Below, piece after piece: positions 44,497-53,544 of a stretch of 64,000 nt of DNA (the first letter of the stretch is position 1; each line of letters starts with the position of its first letter). Source of the DNA: Desulfosporosinus sp. Sb-LF (GTDB lineage: Bacteria > Bacillota > Desulfitobacteriia > Desulfitobacteriales > Desulfitobacteriaceae); the NCBI RefSeq assembly GCF_004766055.1, contig NZ_SPQR01000009.1, forward strand, positions 62,001 through 126,000, written 5' to 3'. The notes under the pieces were generated by a model. The model had not been told where the DNA came from and made no database searches. It worked only from the letters and a program-made list of their open reading frames with translations. A program made the position numbers and the translations under genes.

Positions 44497-45195
44497 TTAA
44501 GCCTTTTTTCCCATTTCATAATTTGGTATAACACCTAAGACGGGTATCCCTAGCAAGGTTTCCACATCATTAGACGTCTTCACGGTATTATCCAGGTATT
44601 CTAGCAAGAAGACTAGTCCAACCGAGGCCATCAGTCCCACTACAAAGGCAATCAGTACATTGAGTTTCTTATTCGGTTTGACAGGAACGTCCGGCGTCAC
44701 GGCTTTATCGACGATACTAACACTGTCCACTTTTTTAATTTCGATAACTGCTTTAGAAAACTCTTGGGCAATAGTGTTGGCAATTGAGGCTGCCAACTCA
44801 GGGTTGGTATTAGTCACCTGTATTTCTAGGATTTCCGTGGTTTTTACTTGGTTTATGGCTATCTGTTTATCGATTTCGGCCACAGTCATCGGTAGATTTA
44901 AATCCTTAATGACATTTTCTTCTACCGTTCTGCTCTGAGCAATCGTGGCATACGTCTTAGCCAGTTGTTGATTGGCGAGTAAGACACTATTATCCAACAT
45001 TTGAACTGCTGCTTGACCAGCCTCAGACGCTTTCTTTCCGACGATCAGAGTCGTGGACGCCTGATACGAGGGTTTTATGATAAAAAAACTAATGACTCCA
45101 CTCGTTAGCGCTGCTATGAGAGGTAAAGCCACTACAATCAGCCAACGTTTGCGCAACACTTCCCAGTACTGCCGTAATTCTATTTCTTCTTCCAT
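44497..45195 (-). CDS. Wzz/CapA-type chain-length regulator and kinase activator
   Basis: Membrane partner of the BY-kinase, about 232 residues with two spans (VVALPLIAALTSGVISFFII near residue 20 and VLIAFVVGLMASVGLVFLLE near 180) and an extracytoplasmic coiled region between, as in Wzz-domain proteins. The C-terminal cytoplasmic tail after the second span activates the kinase in this family. The start is ATG 45195 (GGAGG six bases ahead); a GTG two codons upstream is weaker. First gene of the capsule operon. Confidence 0.9.
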   Translation of the reverse strand: MEEEIELRQYWEVLRKRWLIVVALPLIAALTSGVISFFIIKPSYQASTTLIVGKKASEAGQAAVQMLDNSVLLANQQLAKTYATIAQSRTVEENVIKDLNLPMTVAEIDKQIAINQVKTTEILEIQVTNTNPELAASIANTIAQEFSKAVIEIKKVDSVSIVDKAVTPDVPVKPNKKLNVLIAFVVGLMASVGLVFLLEYLDNTVKTSNDVETLLGIPVLGVIPNYEMGKKA

Positions 45196-45517
45196 TGTCA
45201 CCCTCCCAAATAGTCCAATAAAAACTTGTCCGACTATGTACTATTCGAGGTTTATTTCAGTTTTCCTTCCAAGCGTCCTAATAATCACTTCTTTTAGAGA
45301 AAGTTCTTTAGTTCATTACGCGAACCTCAGATTCTTATGCCCTAGGCCGCAGGGTTTTTCATCCTGATAAATGAACTACATGTTGATGCTCCGACAGAAG
45401 AATAAAACTATAATTAATTAGATGTCTTCTTATTATCCAGAAGGGAAACAAGGGGTTGAATGTCGAATATTGTTAACTACTAAAGTATCCGCTACCTATT
45501 TTGGGAGGGAACATTTG
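45196..45517. other. Divergent intergenic region between capsule operon and SGNH gene
   Basis: About 320 bases with no gene. A TATAAT at 45409-45414 on the plus strand could be the -10 of the SGNH gene, though its best -35 (TTGATG, 45383) is 20 bases away. No terminator or clear operator was found. Confidence 0.3.
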
Positions 45518-46342
45518 ATGAACCGAACAACAAAAATCCAAGTATATGTAATTTTTTCTGCTTTAATTCTTGCACTTATTATTATTGTCTTATTCTGGGC
45601 ACTGAATTATGGAAAAACAACCAAATATACGTTAAATCAAACCACCTCGACAGGTATAACAATACAAGCGGGTTCAGAAACCATAACGAGTCCTAACAAA
45701 AAAAATATGACTGCCGCCCCGGTCACTCCAGGCATTCACAAAGGATTGACAAAGCTAATGGAGACGGCATCAGTTAGCGCCCTTATAATTGGAGATTCTA
45801 TCGCAGAAAGCCAAGGGGCTTCCAATAAAGATCTATCGAGTTGGCACGCCCTAGTCGACAACGATCTGCACGATAGATACCCTGGTACGATTCAATGGCA
45901 CTTTAAGACCAGTGCGGGAGCATCAATTAATGATGCCCTAAAGTTCACGCCCTCGGCAACACAAGATACCGACCTTATTATCCTTTGCTTAGGCCGACAA
46001 GATTCCGGCAGGATGAAGCTCTCAGAGTTTAAGCAAAAATACGAACAACTTCTTGTAAAACTGAAAGCCCAGAGCCCGAATGCGGACCTCTTTTTAGTGG
46101 TAGAACCCCCTGTTAAAAGCAATGTAGAGAATAACAAGTTTTTCCCATATCGTAAAATCATTCTTGATTTAGCTCAAAAACATCAGCTTCCGGTTATTGA
46201 CGAGTGGACGGCCTTTATCAACGACCCAGTCCCTCTCACTAGCTTGTTAGCAGATAACGGAAATCCTAACGACAAGGGTTACCGAGTTTTTGCTGACGGT
46301 GTATTAAAAGGGTTCGAGGGATATTTAATGCCTGCGTATTGA
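45518..46342 (+). CDS. Membrane-anchored SGNH/GDSL hydrolase
   Basis: A 274-residue protein, start ATG 45518 (GGGAGGG eight bases ahead). One N-terminal span (VYVIFSALILALIIIVLFWA) anchors an external SGNH hydrolase domain: ALIIGDSIAESQGA (block I Ser), SAGASINDALKF, DLIILCLGRQDSGR (block III Asn is replaced by Arg-Gln here) and LLADNGNPNDKGYRVFADGV, where the block V Asp and His would lie; an Asp-x-x-Gly-Tyr is seen, but no clear His. Family members deacetylate or esterify surface sugars. Divergent from the capsule operon. Because block III and V residues differ, activity is uncertain. Confidence 0.72.
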   Translation: MNRTTKIQVYVIFSALILALIIIVLFWALNYGKTTKYTLNQTTSTGITIQAGSETITSPNKKNMTAAPVTPGIHKGLTKLMETASVSALIIGDSIAESQGASNKDLSSWHALVDNDLHDRYPGTIQWHFKTSAGASINDALKFTPSATQDTDLIILCLGRQDSGRMKLSEFKQKYEQLLVKLKAQSPNADLFLVVEPPVKSNVENNKFFPYRKIILDLAQKHQLPVIDEWTAFINDPVPLTSLLADNGNPNDKGYRVFADGVLKGFEGYLMPAY

Positions 46343-46356
46343 CCAAATTTTACCTC

Positions 46357-47862
46357 TTAGTTTTTGAATTTCAAAGTGATTGTTAAAGTGCCAGCGGATG
46401 TCCCGTTTTTTAGCAATTCACCCCGCAAAGTTTTTGTATTATAGACAAGTCTGAATGCCCCCAGATCTAGCCCACCTTGTATTTGTCCACCTGTGATCAA
46501 ATCTCCCACTGTTACAATTTTCTGTTGTCCTGCTATTAAAGGAATGTTCTGGGTATTATTTAGTACTTTAAATTGAAGGATGCAGTTCTGATCAGCAGTC
46601 AGGCTAAACCCTAGAACTTTTACATCATCATCCAGTCCCGAGAGATCAACAACCGCTCCGTTACTAAAGGTCCCCAAGGAATTCGCTGGATCAGTGTTGA
46701 CTTGAAGATTGCTTATGGTTACATTAGCAGGCACAGTAGGATTAGGAGGCGTAGTGACCGCTCCACCTGCCGACGGCAGAGCAGGCGATGTCACTGGAGA
46801 GGTAGCAGGTGGAATGACAGGTGAATTTGGCAGTTCATTAGAGATATCTGTCAACGACTTAAGTACGCTATCAGGTACTGCGGCCACTCCTCCAAGTGCA
46901 ACAAAATCCAGTAAATTATTTAGTTTTAAGAAATCTTTCATCTTGCTCGACCATTCACTTTGACCTAAAACGATCGGGGAATGAGTGAGTACTGCTAGCG
47001 GTACTCCCGATAGGGCATCTACAAACGTTTCTCCATTAGCCACATAAACCTTTTCATAATGAACATCATTTGCGAATCCTTTCAGCACTTCCAGGTTTGT
47101 ATCAAATTTAGTCACACCAGAGTAGCGATGAACCGTCCCCGGAAGTGCTCCCTTGATTCCATCTCCTACAACCGCGGTCCCACCTATCACATAGGAATCC
47201 GTAATACTGTTTAGTTTATTCAGAAATTCCTCAACAGAAGAAGGTAATTCGTTCTGCGTAGTTGCTAAAATTGGGATCTCCAGAGTAGCTGCGATGGAGG
47301 AAACAGACAATGCATCCACCGGAGCCATCCAGCCTGCGGCTACGACCACCTTTGTTACATTGGTCCCAAGTTCAATCATTTCCTTGGCGATGTTTACGGA
47401 CGTTTCATATTGATCTAACCCACCGAGTGGAACCGGAGTAATTCCTAGTGCTTTGATTTCGTCAATGGCCGAGGGTTTAATTACCGCCGTACCACTGGTT
47501 ATGTATACCTTTTTTGGTTTGAGGCGCTGTAACTCGGCTTTAGTGAACAAGTCTAGACCTTGCCCACCATCTGTTAAAAGAATCGGGGCCTTTAATTTAG
47601 CCGCTAACGGGCCCGCCGCGAGTGCATCCACGAGGGTATTACTCATTCCAGAGGAGAGAACGACATTGTCTGTTGCTTCCGGCCAACCCTTTTCAGCGAT
47701 TAGTGCAGCTGTCTCGAACTGGTCAACTCCACCAATCCTGGTTACGGCACTTGAGGTATTTGTAGTGGCTGCGTTTGCGATAATTGGAGTTAGGGTTGAA
47801 GACAAGACAACGACAGCTGCCATACAACTATTTAACAGCTTCTGTTTTGTTATTTTACTCAT
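46357..47862 (-). CDS. Secreted cell-wall-binding protein with CWB2 repeats
   Basis: A 501-residue protein with signal peptide (LLNSCMAAVVVLSSTLTPII ending ANAA). Residues ~40-340 hold three cell-wall-binding-2 (PF04122) repeats, each with the VxRxGGxDxxxTAxxIA-like start (AVTRIGGVDQFETAALIAEK) and AAPILLTDG/ALGG ends. In Clostridioides such triplets bind the anionic wall polymer PSII. A Pro/Ala/Thr-rich linker follows, then a C-terminal domain of ~120 residues ending GTLTITLKFKN, which resembles the one in the 906-residue neighbour. The gene is convergent with the SGNH hydrolase gene. Confidence 0.87.
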   Translation of the reverse strand: MSKITKQKLLNSCMAAVVVLSSTLTPIIANAATTNTSSAVTRIGGVDQFETAALIAEKGWPEATDNVVLSSGMSNTLVDALAAGPLAAKLKAPILLTDGGQGLDLFTKAELQRLKPKKVYITSGTAVIKPSAIDEIKALGITPVPLGGLDQYETSVNIAKEMIELGTNVTKVVVAAGWMAPVDALSVSSIAATLEIPILATTQNELPSSVEEFLNKLNSITDSYVIGGTAVVGDGIKGALPGTVHRYSGVTKFDTNLEVLKGFANDVHYEKVYVANGETFVDALSGVPLAVLTHSPIVLGQSEWSSKMKDFLKLNNLLDFVALGGVAAVPDSVLKSLTDISNELPNSPVIPPATSPVTSPALPSAGGAVTTPPNPTVPANVTISNLQVNTDPANSLGTFSNGAVVDLSGLDDDVKVLGFSLTADQNCILQFKVLNNTQNIPLIAGQQKIVTVGDLITGGQIQGGLDLGAFRLVYNTKTLRGELLKNGTSAGTLTITLKFKN

Positions 47863-48225
47863 GATTCGTCCTCCTTTTTTTACTTTCCAATAAGCCTTCG
47901 AAGTTTAGGAACATTTATATGATAATTACTTTACCTTCCACCCTCGATAATGGACAATCATTCAAATTTATTCGCCATTCCAATGAATATTCCTGCAGGG
48001 ATATTCATTTTCTGATTATTTCTACCTTATGAGTCCTAATTTCAAGTGTTTTAAACAAACCTCGAACCTTATTTATCAAACAATATCTGTTACTGAAAAA
48101 ATATTATTACAAATTTAGAAGGACCCGCTACTCATCCTAGCGGATCCTTCCTTCAGGCAAATACTCTTTAATCTCATGGCAAACCTGTTGCTCCAAAAAT
48201 CGCAGGGTCGTTGAGAGAGTTTATC
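47863..48225. other. Intergenic region between the two CWB2 genes: terminator and inverted repeat
   Basis: No gene in 363 bases. A hairpin at 48118-48151 (AAGGACCCGCTA/TAGCGGATCCTT with mismatches, loop CTCATCC) would terminate the upstream 906-residue gene. An inverted repeat AATGAATAT/ATATTCATT (47982-48009) lies about 120 bases ahead of the 501-residue gene and could be an operator. Confidence 0.45.
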
Positions 48226-50946
48226 TTATTGATATGAGCCTAAAACCGTCAGTGTATAGGTGGGAGATGTCCCAAAACTAATAGATTTACCCATGAGCTT
48301 ACACAGCGGTATATTATTAAAGACGTATCCAGGTACATTACCCAAAATACTGGTTTGCAGCTGTGCAGCCGTTAAACCACCATTGGAAGTGTAATCTACA
48401 CTACTAAGCAGCATGGAAGAAACAACCTTAGCAAAATCAAAACTACTTCCGTTAGTCAGCGTACCCATGGTTGTTGCACCATACCCGTCCTTGATTCCAA
48501 CCGTAACTGTTGTTGGGCTAGTTTTAGTAATCGTCATCCATGTATTCGATATTGTGGTTACGTCGTCAGATGTGGCCGAACCCAAGGTAATGTTCACAGT
48601 TACCGTGGAACTTGGAGTAAAACCAGTTTCTGTCAATTGCCCCTTTAAGACCACTGGCCCAGCACCAAAGACTAGGCGGAGATTCGCTAGAGAAACTCCG
48701 TTATTTCCCATATCCAAAGCGCCTAGTAACGATGAAGTTGCCACTATTCCATTTACAGGAACTGCGGTCAATTCACTGATCAACCACTCTTCGCCTCTCG
48801 CCTTTATAGACGTGATCTTCAAGCTTGGGTTCACGCCATTTGATGTGAGCTGTAAACCTGTAAAACGATCTGAGTCTAAAGCAGACGTTAAATCAAAACT
48901 ATAATTAGAACCACTTTTTGTCGCAATGATAGTGGGATTTGTTGCGCTCGAAGTTTTTCCAACCAAGGAACTCAAAACCAAGGGAATACTTTCAGTTGTT
49001 CCAGCTGGTAGTGTGGAACCGCCTACACTAGCACCACCTGTAACTGTGGAAGCAACCGTAGTCGAAGCAGGAGATTGTTCAATGGTCGTCCCACTTGCAT
49101 TAATAACTGCGTTACCTATGGAACCTGTGCCAGTGATCGATGTTCCAGCATTCAGGGTCGCAGTCGTTACTGTTGCTCCTGTAGCCACGCTTACAGTCGT
49201 ATTGGCCGCGGTACTCGCAACCGTGACTGCACTAATCGTACCACCATTTACATGCACTTGAGCTGTCGATTGGATATTAAGTTGTCCGATATTTCCCGAA
49301 CTCATCGAGACTGAAGTATTGCTCACCCCTTGCGGGATTGTCAATGCAGTGACCGTTCCACCGGTAACATTGACGGAACTTCCAGTCGCACTTTGCCCCA
49401 ATGTTAGGGCTGACACCGTCCCATTTGGAACCGAGATCGTAACTCCAGGGGCATCCAATATGACACTAGAAAAATCCCCTTCGAGATCAATACTGTTGTC
49501 CTCACCTGTAAAATTACTCACTGTAACCTCACCGAAGGCTGAGCTTGACCCCGTATCATTCTGCAAGGTAACTCCCGATTGCAATTGGACGTTTGGAATA
49601 CTTGTACTTCCCGCCGCCACAATCCGCACTCGACCATCTTGCCTAATCACGATCAACGCACCTGTTAAATTCGAATTAGTAATGTGTATACTGTTCTGTC
49701 CTCCGCCTTTGACAATTGTCTGACCCGTGACTGTGACATTCTCCAAATAGACATTTCCGTCTCCAACGGAGGCAGCAATTTCTAGATCTCCATTAATGCT
49801 TAAATTCTGTAACTTGACCTCTCCTGCAGTGATCAGAGCGTTACCCTGCACGGAAGTACTAAATGTACCCGCCGTATCATAAGTTGTTGTTGACACACCG
49901 CCACTATTGTGACCACCACTATAACCGCCACCACCAGTAGCACCACCACCGGCAGGGGCAGTGTAAACTATCCCTGTGCGAACAACATCAGGTACAACTG
50001 CTGTACCACCTATTGCCGTTACAACGCTGGTAGCGGAAAGTTTGCCGCTCACATAAGCTGTACCCTCATTTGCAACTCCATTGGTGAGTACGATCCCTGC
50101 ATTGTATTTCGCTGCCAAAGGTGCCCCAGCCAAAGCGTCAATTGCTGTTTCACCATTAGCAATAAAGACATGATCATACTTCAGAACGCTGTCAAATGCC
50201 TTAAGCACAGCAAGGTTCGTGTCATATGCCGTGTTTCCTGACTGACGGGTTGCGCTAGGAAGCTGAGCTCTGACACCTTCACTAATAACACCTGTTCCAC
50301 CAATCACATCCGTGGTTTTCACACTCGTGTTTGTAGTCAGAAATGCTTTTACACTGACAGGAATTGTTTCTTTTTCGGTTAAGAGAATCGGCTCAGTTTG
50401 AGCAGAGGCAATCGAGGCGATGGAGAGTGCATCTTGATTCTTCCATCCGTAAGCAACTGCAGCTTTGGTTACTGGAGCGCCGAGATCTACCATTTTTTGA
50501 GCGATATTGGCGGATGTAGCGAATCGGTCAACTCCACCAAGCGGTTCGACTGTAATATCCATACCTTTTAACTCATCAAGCACTGCTTGGCTAATCACAC
50601 CTGTCCCGCTGGTTACATAAACTGTCTTAACTTTCAGCTTAGTGAGTTCATCTTTAGTATCAGCATTTAATCCATCCCCAGCCTCTGTTAATAGGATAGG
50701 CGCTTTAAGGTACGTAGCGAGTGGGCCCGCCGTCAGTGCGTCAACCATGCCGTAAGAAGTTGATGATGCAAGTATTGCTGTGCCAGTCCAACCTGTTTGA
50801 TCAGCAATTTGCACTGCCGTCTGCGCAGCACTATATCCACCTAAGCGAGTAGGGACTGCACCCTCAGCGAGGGTATTTAACGGGATCATAGCGAGTGCCA
50901 TAACAGCAATAGCTAATGTAGCAACGGCTTTTTTAGTTCTTTTCAT
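48226..50946 (-). CDS. Large secreted CWB2 protein with beta-helix-like region
   Basis: A 906-residue protein with signal peptide (ATLAIAVMALAMIPLNTLAE). Three CWB2 repeats (about 30-330), first TRLGGYSAAQTAVQIADQTG, give wall attachment. A Gly-rich hinge with GGGATGGGGYSGGHNSGG is followed by a ~300-residue repetitive part rich in Thr, Val, Ser and Gly (NLSINGDLEIAAS, VYLENVTVTGQTIVKGG), which looks like a right-handed beta-helix. Two C-terminal beta domains follow; the first contains LANLRLVFGAGPVVLKGQL, similar to the end of the 501-residue neighbour. Likely an abundant surface or S-layer-like protein; ligand unknown. Confidence 0.85.
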   Translation of the reverse strand: MKRTKKAVATLAIAVMALAMIPLNTLAEGAVPTRLGGYSAAQTAVQIADQTGWTGTAILASSTSYGMVDALTAGPLATYLKAPILLTEAGDGLNADTKDELTKLKVKTVYVTSGTGVISQAVLDELKGMDITVEPLGGVDRFATSANIAQKMVDLGAPVTKAAVAYGWKNQDALSIASIASAQTEPILLTEKETIPVSVKAFLTTNTSVKTTDVIGGTGVISEGVRAQLPSATRQSGNTAYDTNLAVLKAFDSVLKYDHVFIANGETAIDALAGAPLAAKYNAGIVLTNGVANEGTAYVSGKLSATSVVTAIGGTAVVPDVVRTGIVYTAPAGGGATGGGGYSGGHNSGGVSTTTYDTAGTFSTSVQGNALITAGEVKLQNLSINGDLEIAASVGDGNVYLENVTVTGQTIVKGGGQNSIHITNSNLTGALIVIRQDGRVRIVAAGSTSIPNVQLQSGVTLQNDTGSSSAFGEVTVSNFTGEDNSIDLEGDFSSVILDAPGVTISVPNGTVSALTLGQSATGSSVNVTGGTVTALTIPQGVSNTSVSMSSGNIGQLNIQSTAQVHVNGGTISAVTVASTAANTTVSVATGATVTTATLNAGTSITGTGSIGNAVINASGTTIEQSPASTTVASTVTGGASVGGSTLPAGTTESIPLVLSSLVGKTSSATNPTIIATKSGSNYSFDLTSALDSDRFTGLQLTSNGVNPSLKITSIKARGEEWLISELTAVPVNGIVATSSLLGALDMGNNGVSLANLRLVFGAGPVVLKGQLTETGFTPSSTVTVNITLGSATSDDVTTISNTWMTITKTSPTTVTVGIKDGYGATTMGTLTNGSSFDFAKVVSSMLLSSVDYTSNGGLTAAQLQTSILGNVPGYVFNNIPLCKLMGKSISFGTSPTYTLTVLGSYQ

Positions 50947-51273
50947 GCAGTTAACTTCTCCTCCTCTTTTTTATTGAAAAAATGGGATCCTTTTTCCTTT
51001 AACCTAGGACGTCTCAGTCGTCCCTCACCCCCTTAAATTACCCAAGATACTCCTGGTGTTAATTGCTTACGGCTTTTCCCCGATGGACTAACTTTATGGA
51101 TATATGACCATAAACCTTGTTTTAACCCCATTATGCTTTTCGAAATTATGTAACCTATTCCTAATTATTCTTTATAAAAGTAAATACTCCTGCTTAGTTA
51201 CAACCTTATAAATGAAATTTCACTAATCTAATGTCTATGCGCTGAAAGAACAACACCACATATTTTAACTGAA

Positions 51274-51390
51274 CTAGACCCTATTGATTAAGAAAACTAC
51301 CCCGATAACGACCGCTGCAAATACAATACTCATAAGAATAATATAATAGTTCTGCCTCTTATGATTAAGCTTGTGCCATGGTAAGGCCAT
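51274..51390 (-). CDS. Possible 38-residue single-span membrane protein
   Basis: ATG at 51390 behind AAAGGGG. The product has a basic, aromatic N-terminus (MALPWHKLNHKRQNYY), one hydrophobic span (IILMSIVFAAVVIGVVFLIN) and ends RV. It stands alone in the 700-base gap between the CWB2 and RNase G genes. Length and composition are coherent, but no homologue is known to me. Confidence 0.4.
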   Translation of the reverse strand: MALPWHKLNHKRQNYYIILMSIVFAAVVIGVVFLINRV

Positions 51391-51607
51391 AAACCGCCTG
51401 CCCCTTTCTGAATAAACCCTACTTATAACGATAGTTTATTACAAAAACCGACAGTCAACAACATTCTTCTTTAGTTCAGAAAAGGAAGTTAGGTATTTGT
51501 GAGATCATTCAGCGCAAAAAACGATCTTGAGAAACAAGGGATTTTGGCAGTTTATCTAACTCAAATCGTATCGTGTTTCACCTCGAAATCACAGGTAATT
51601 ACAAACA

Positions 51608-51652
51608 GCAAAAAGTCCCGAAGAGATTATTTTCTCTTTCCGGGACTTTTGC
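51608..51652 (-). terminator. Terminator of the RNase G gene
   Basis: AAAAGTCCCG (51611-51620) pairs with CGGGACTTTT (51641-51650), with AAGAGA/TCTCTT stacked inside. It lies directly after the RNase G stop. The remaining gap (50947-51607), apart from the small reading frame at 51274, shows nothing else. Confidence 0.75.
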
Positions 51653-51660
51653 TATCAGTT

Positions 51661-52923
51661 TCATACTCTACCGCTTCCATCACAAGTCGGACAAGGCGAT
51701 GTATACCTCACGGCTAACGTCTGACCCACTTTCTTCCGGGTCATTTCCACGAGCCCCAATTGAGTCAGCCCCAAAACCTGAGATTTCGTCTTATCTCGAG
51801 CACAGGCCGTCTCCAAGACCTCAATCACCCGTTGCTGATCTTCTTTCGAGGTCATATCGATAAAGTCGATAACAATGATCCCACCTAGGTTTCTCAAACG
51901 CAACTGCCGCGCAATCTCTCGAGCCGCCTCTAAGTTCGTGTGGACCACCGTTTCCTCCAGGGATCGCTGCCCCACATATTTCCCGGTATTCACATCAATC
52001 ACGATTAAGGCTTCTGTCTGCTGAATTACCAGATAGCCTCCGCTTTTTAGCCAAACCTTCGCCCGCAACGCTTTGCGGATTTCATCATCTACACCATACC
52101 TTCCAAAGAGATCCTTTTCCGCGGCAACGAGTATATGTTTTGCCGCCGGGTGTTCTATCTCTCGCAAAGCCTGGCGTAATATCAAAGCAACTTCATTCTG
52201 ATCGACCGTGATTTTCTCCACATCTTGATCCACCCAATCGCGAACAAGACGAGAAATCAAATCCACATCCTTATGTACAAGACCGGGCACGGAAACATGC
52301 GGAATCCTCGGTTGTAAAACTCGCCACTTCTCCACCAGCTGAGCAATATCTTCCGCAATCTCTTCCCCGTCAACCCCAACGGCAAGAGTGCGAACAATAA
52401 CACCCATACCCTCCGGCTTCGACGCAGCGGCCAGATCCCTCAGCCTCACCCGCTCCTCATTCTCTAGAATCTTCCGAGACACACCGACATAATTCACCAA
52501 AGGGAGGAGCACCACATACCGACCAGGCAACGTTAAGTTAACACTAATCCGCGCACCCTTACCACCTACTGGTTCTTTAGTAATTTGAACTAAAAGCTCT
52601 TGACGTGGTTTAACAACCTGCTCGATCCGATCTTGACTCACCAGAGAAGGCTTATCATCCTCATCAAAACGTGCCGCCACAGCATCTCCCACATAAAGAA
52701 ACGCATTCTTGTCCAGCCCGATATCGACAAAAGCAGCCTGCATCCCAGGAAGAACATTCTCCACCCGTCCCCGATAAATATTCCCAACCAAATGAGACGA
52801 ACCGCCCTCTTCCTCAAACACATCCATCAAATCGCCATTTTCAAAAACGGCAGCCCGCATTCCCTTGGCCCTACTTTGCAGAACAATTTCCTTCAAACCA
52901 GACCCCACACTTTCACTTCTCAT
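51661..52923 (-). CDS. rng: Ribonuclease G/E family endoribonuclease
   Basis: Single-strand-specific RNase for rRNA maturation and mRNA decay, 420 residues, the short RNase G form. Parts: an S1 domain (GNIYRGRVENVLPGMQAAFVDIGL, about 47-70), an RNase H-like region, and the catalytic DNase I-like region with EALIVIDVNTGKY (metal Asp) and GGIIVIDFIDM. The end has the zinc-link motif CPTCDG. The start has GGAGGTG ahead. It heads the conserved block toward PBP2 in reverse and is separated from its upstream neighbour by two copies of a structured repeat. Confidence 0.92.
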   Translation of the reverse strand: MRSESVGSGLKEIVLQSRAKGMRAAVFENGDLMDVFEEEGGSSHLVGNIYRGRVENVLPGMQAAFVDIGLDKNAFLYVGDAVAARFDEDDKPSLVSQDRIEQVVKPRQELLVQITKEPVGGKGARISVNLTLPGRYVVLLPLVNYVGVSRKILENEERVRLRDLAAASKPEGMGVIVRTLAVGVDGEEIAEDIAQLVEKWRVLQPRIPHVSVPGLVHKDVDLISRLVRDWVDQDVEKITVDQNEVALILRQALREIEHPAAKHILVAAEKDLFGRYGVDDEIRKALRAKVWLKSGGYLVIQQTEALIVIDVNTGKYVGQRSLEETVVHTNLEAAREIARQLRLRNLGGIIVIDFIDMTSKEDQQRVIEVLETACARDKTKSQVLGLTQLGLVEMTRKKVGQTLAVRYTSPCPTCDGSGRV

Positions 52924-53138
52924 AGGAAAACACCTCCCTAGGAACTTCGCGATACTTCAAAGCCTCCAACACAGCACCGATTCAGAGGTGCCGGTCCCAC
53001 ATGCTTGAATAGCATGTCCCAACAAGCACGCCTAAACAGTTCCTATCCCGAGCTTCCCGAAAAGCAACACCCCAGCACCCGTTCCCACCCCGAAGGCGCA
53101 GCTCAGCAAACGTTCCATCCCCCGTCGACCCCAGACTA

Positions 53139-53315
53139 GAGGAAGTTTCTTAGCTTAGAGAAGCACTTTAGCGGAATCGCGTCAATGAACGCAGACGCCA
53201 AGGCGTTAAGAACCGCAATGGTTGACATGCAGAACTGCCCTGAGGTTTTGCGGTTTAGCCATGGGGTCAAGCGAATAGCGATGCAGCGTGTGCGAACGGG
53301 CTAAGACACTTCCTC
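53139..53315. ncRNA. Structured repeat element, copy 1 (candidate non-coding RNA)
   Basis: About 177 bases closed by GAGGAAGTTTCTTAGC / GCTAAGACACTTCCTC (15 of 16 pairs). Inside are the blocks CACTTTAGCGGAAT, GCGTCAATGA, GACGCCAAGGCGT, CATGCAGAA, GAGGTTTTG, TTTAGCC, TCAAGCGAATAGC and GCAGCGTGTG. AACCGCAA pairs with TTGCGGTT. The strand that is transcribed is unknown. Coordinates are good to a base or two. Confidence 0.65.
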
Positions 53316-53355
53316 CCCGTTCCCAGCCCAGAGGCGCAGCTCAGTACGCAGCGAA

Positions 53356-53530
53356 GAGGTGCGATTTTTGCTTAGTGAACACTTTAGCGGAATTGCGTCA
53401 ATGAGCGTAGATGCCAAGGCGTGAAGAAACTCAACGGTTCACATGCAGAAAGCCCAGAGGTTTTGAGTTTTAGCCTTGGCATCAAGCGAATAGCAAATGC
53501 AGCGTGTGTGAACAGGCAAAATCGCACCTC
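53356..53530. ncRNA. Structured repeat element, copy 2 (candidate non-coding RNA)
   Basis: About 175 bases in the same orientation as copy 1, closed by a different stem, GAGGTGCGATTTTTGC / GCAAAATCGCACCTC. AAACTCAA/TTGAGTTT replaces AACCGCAA/TTGCGGTT of copy 1, and GATGCCAAGGC is an exact complement of GCCTTGGCATC. The blocks CACTTTAGCGGAATTGCG, CATGCAGAA, GAGGTTTTG and AATGCAGCGTGTG are kept. A shared GGCGCAGCTCAG precedes both copies, so the unit is tandemly duplicated. It ends 14 bases from the stop of the next gene. Confidence 0.65.
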
Positions 53531-53544
53531 GGAGCCTCGGCTCA

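Noticed and set aside
48413-49723. Val/Thr/Pro-rich open frames on the plus strand inside the 906-residue CWB2 gene
   Set aside because: They are antisense images of the Thr/Val/Gly-rich repeats of the real gene and have no proper ribosome sites.
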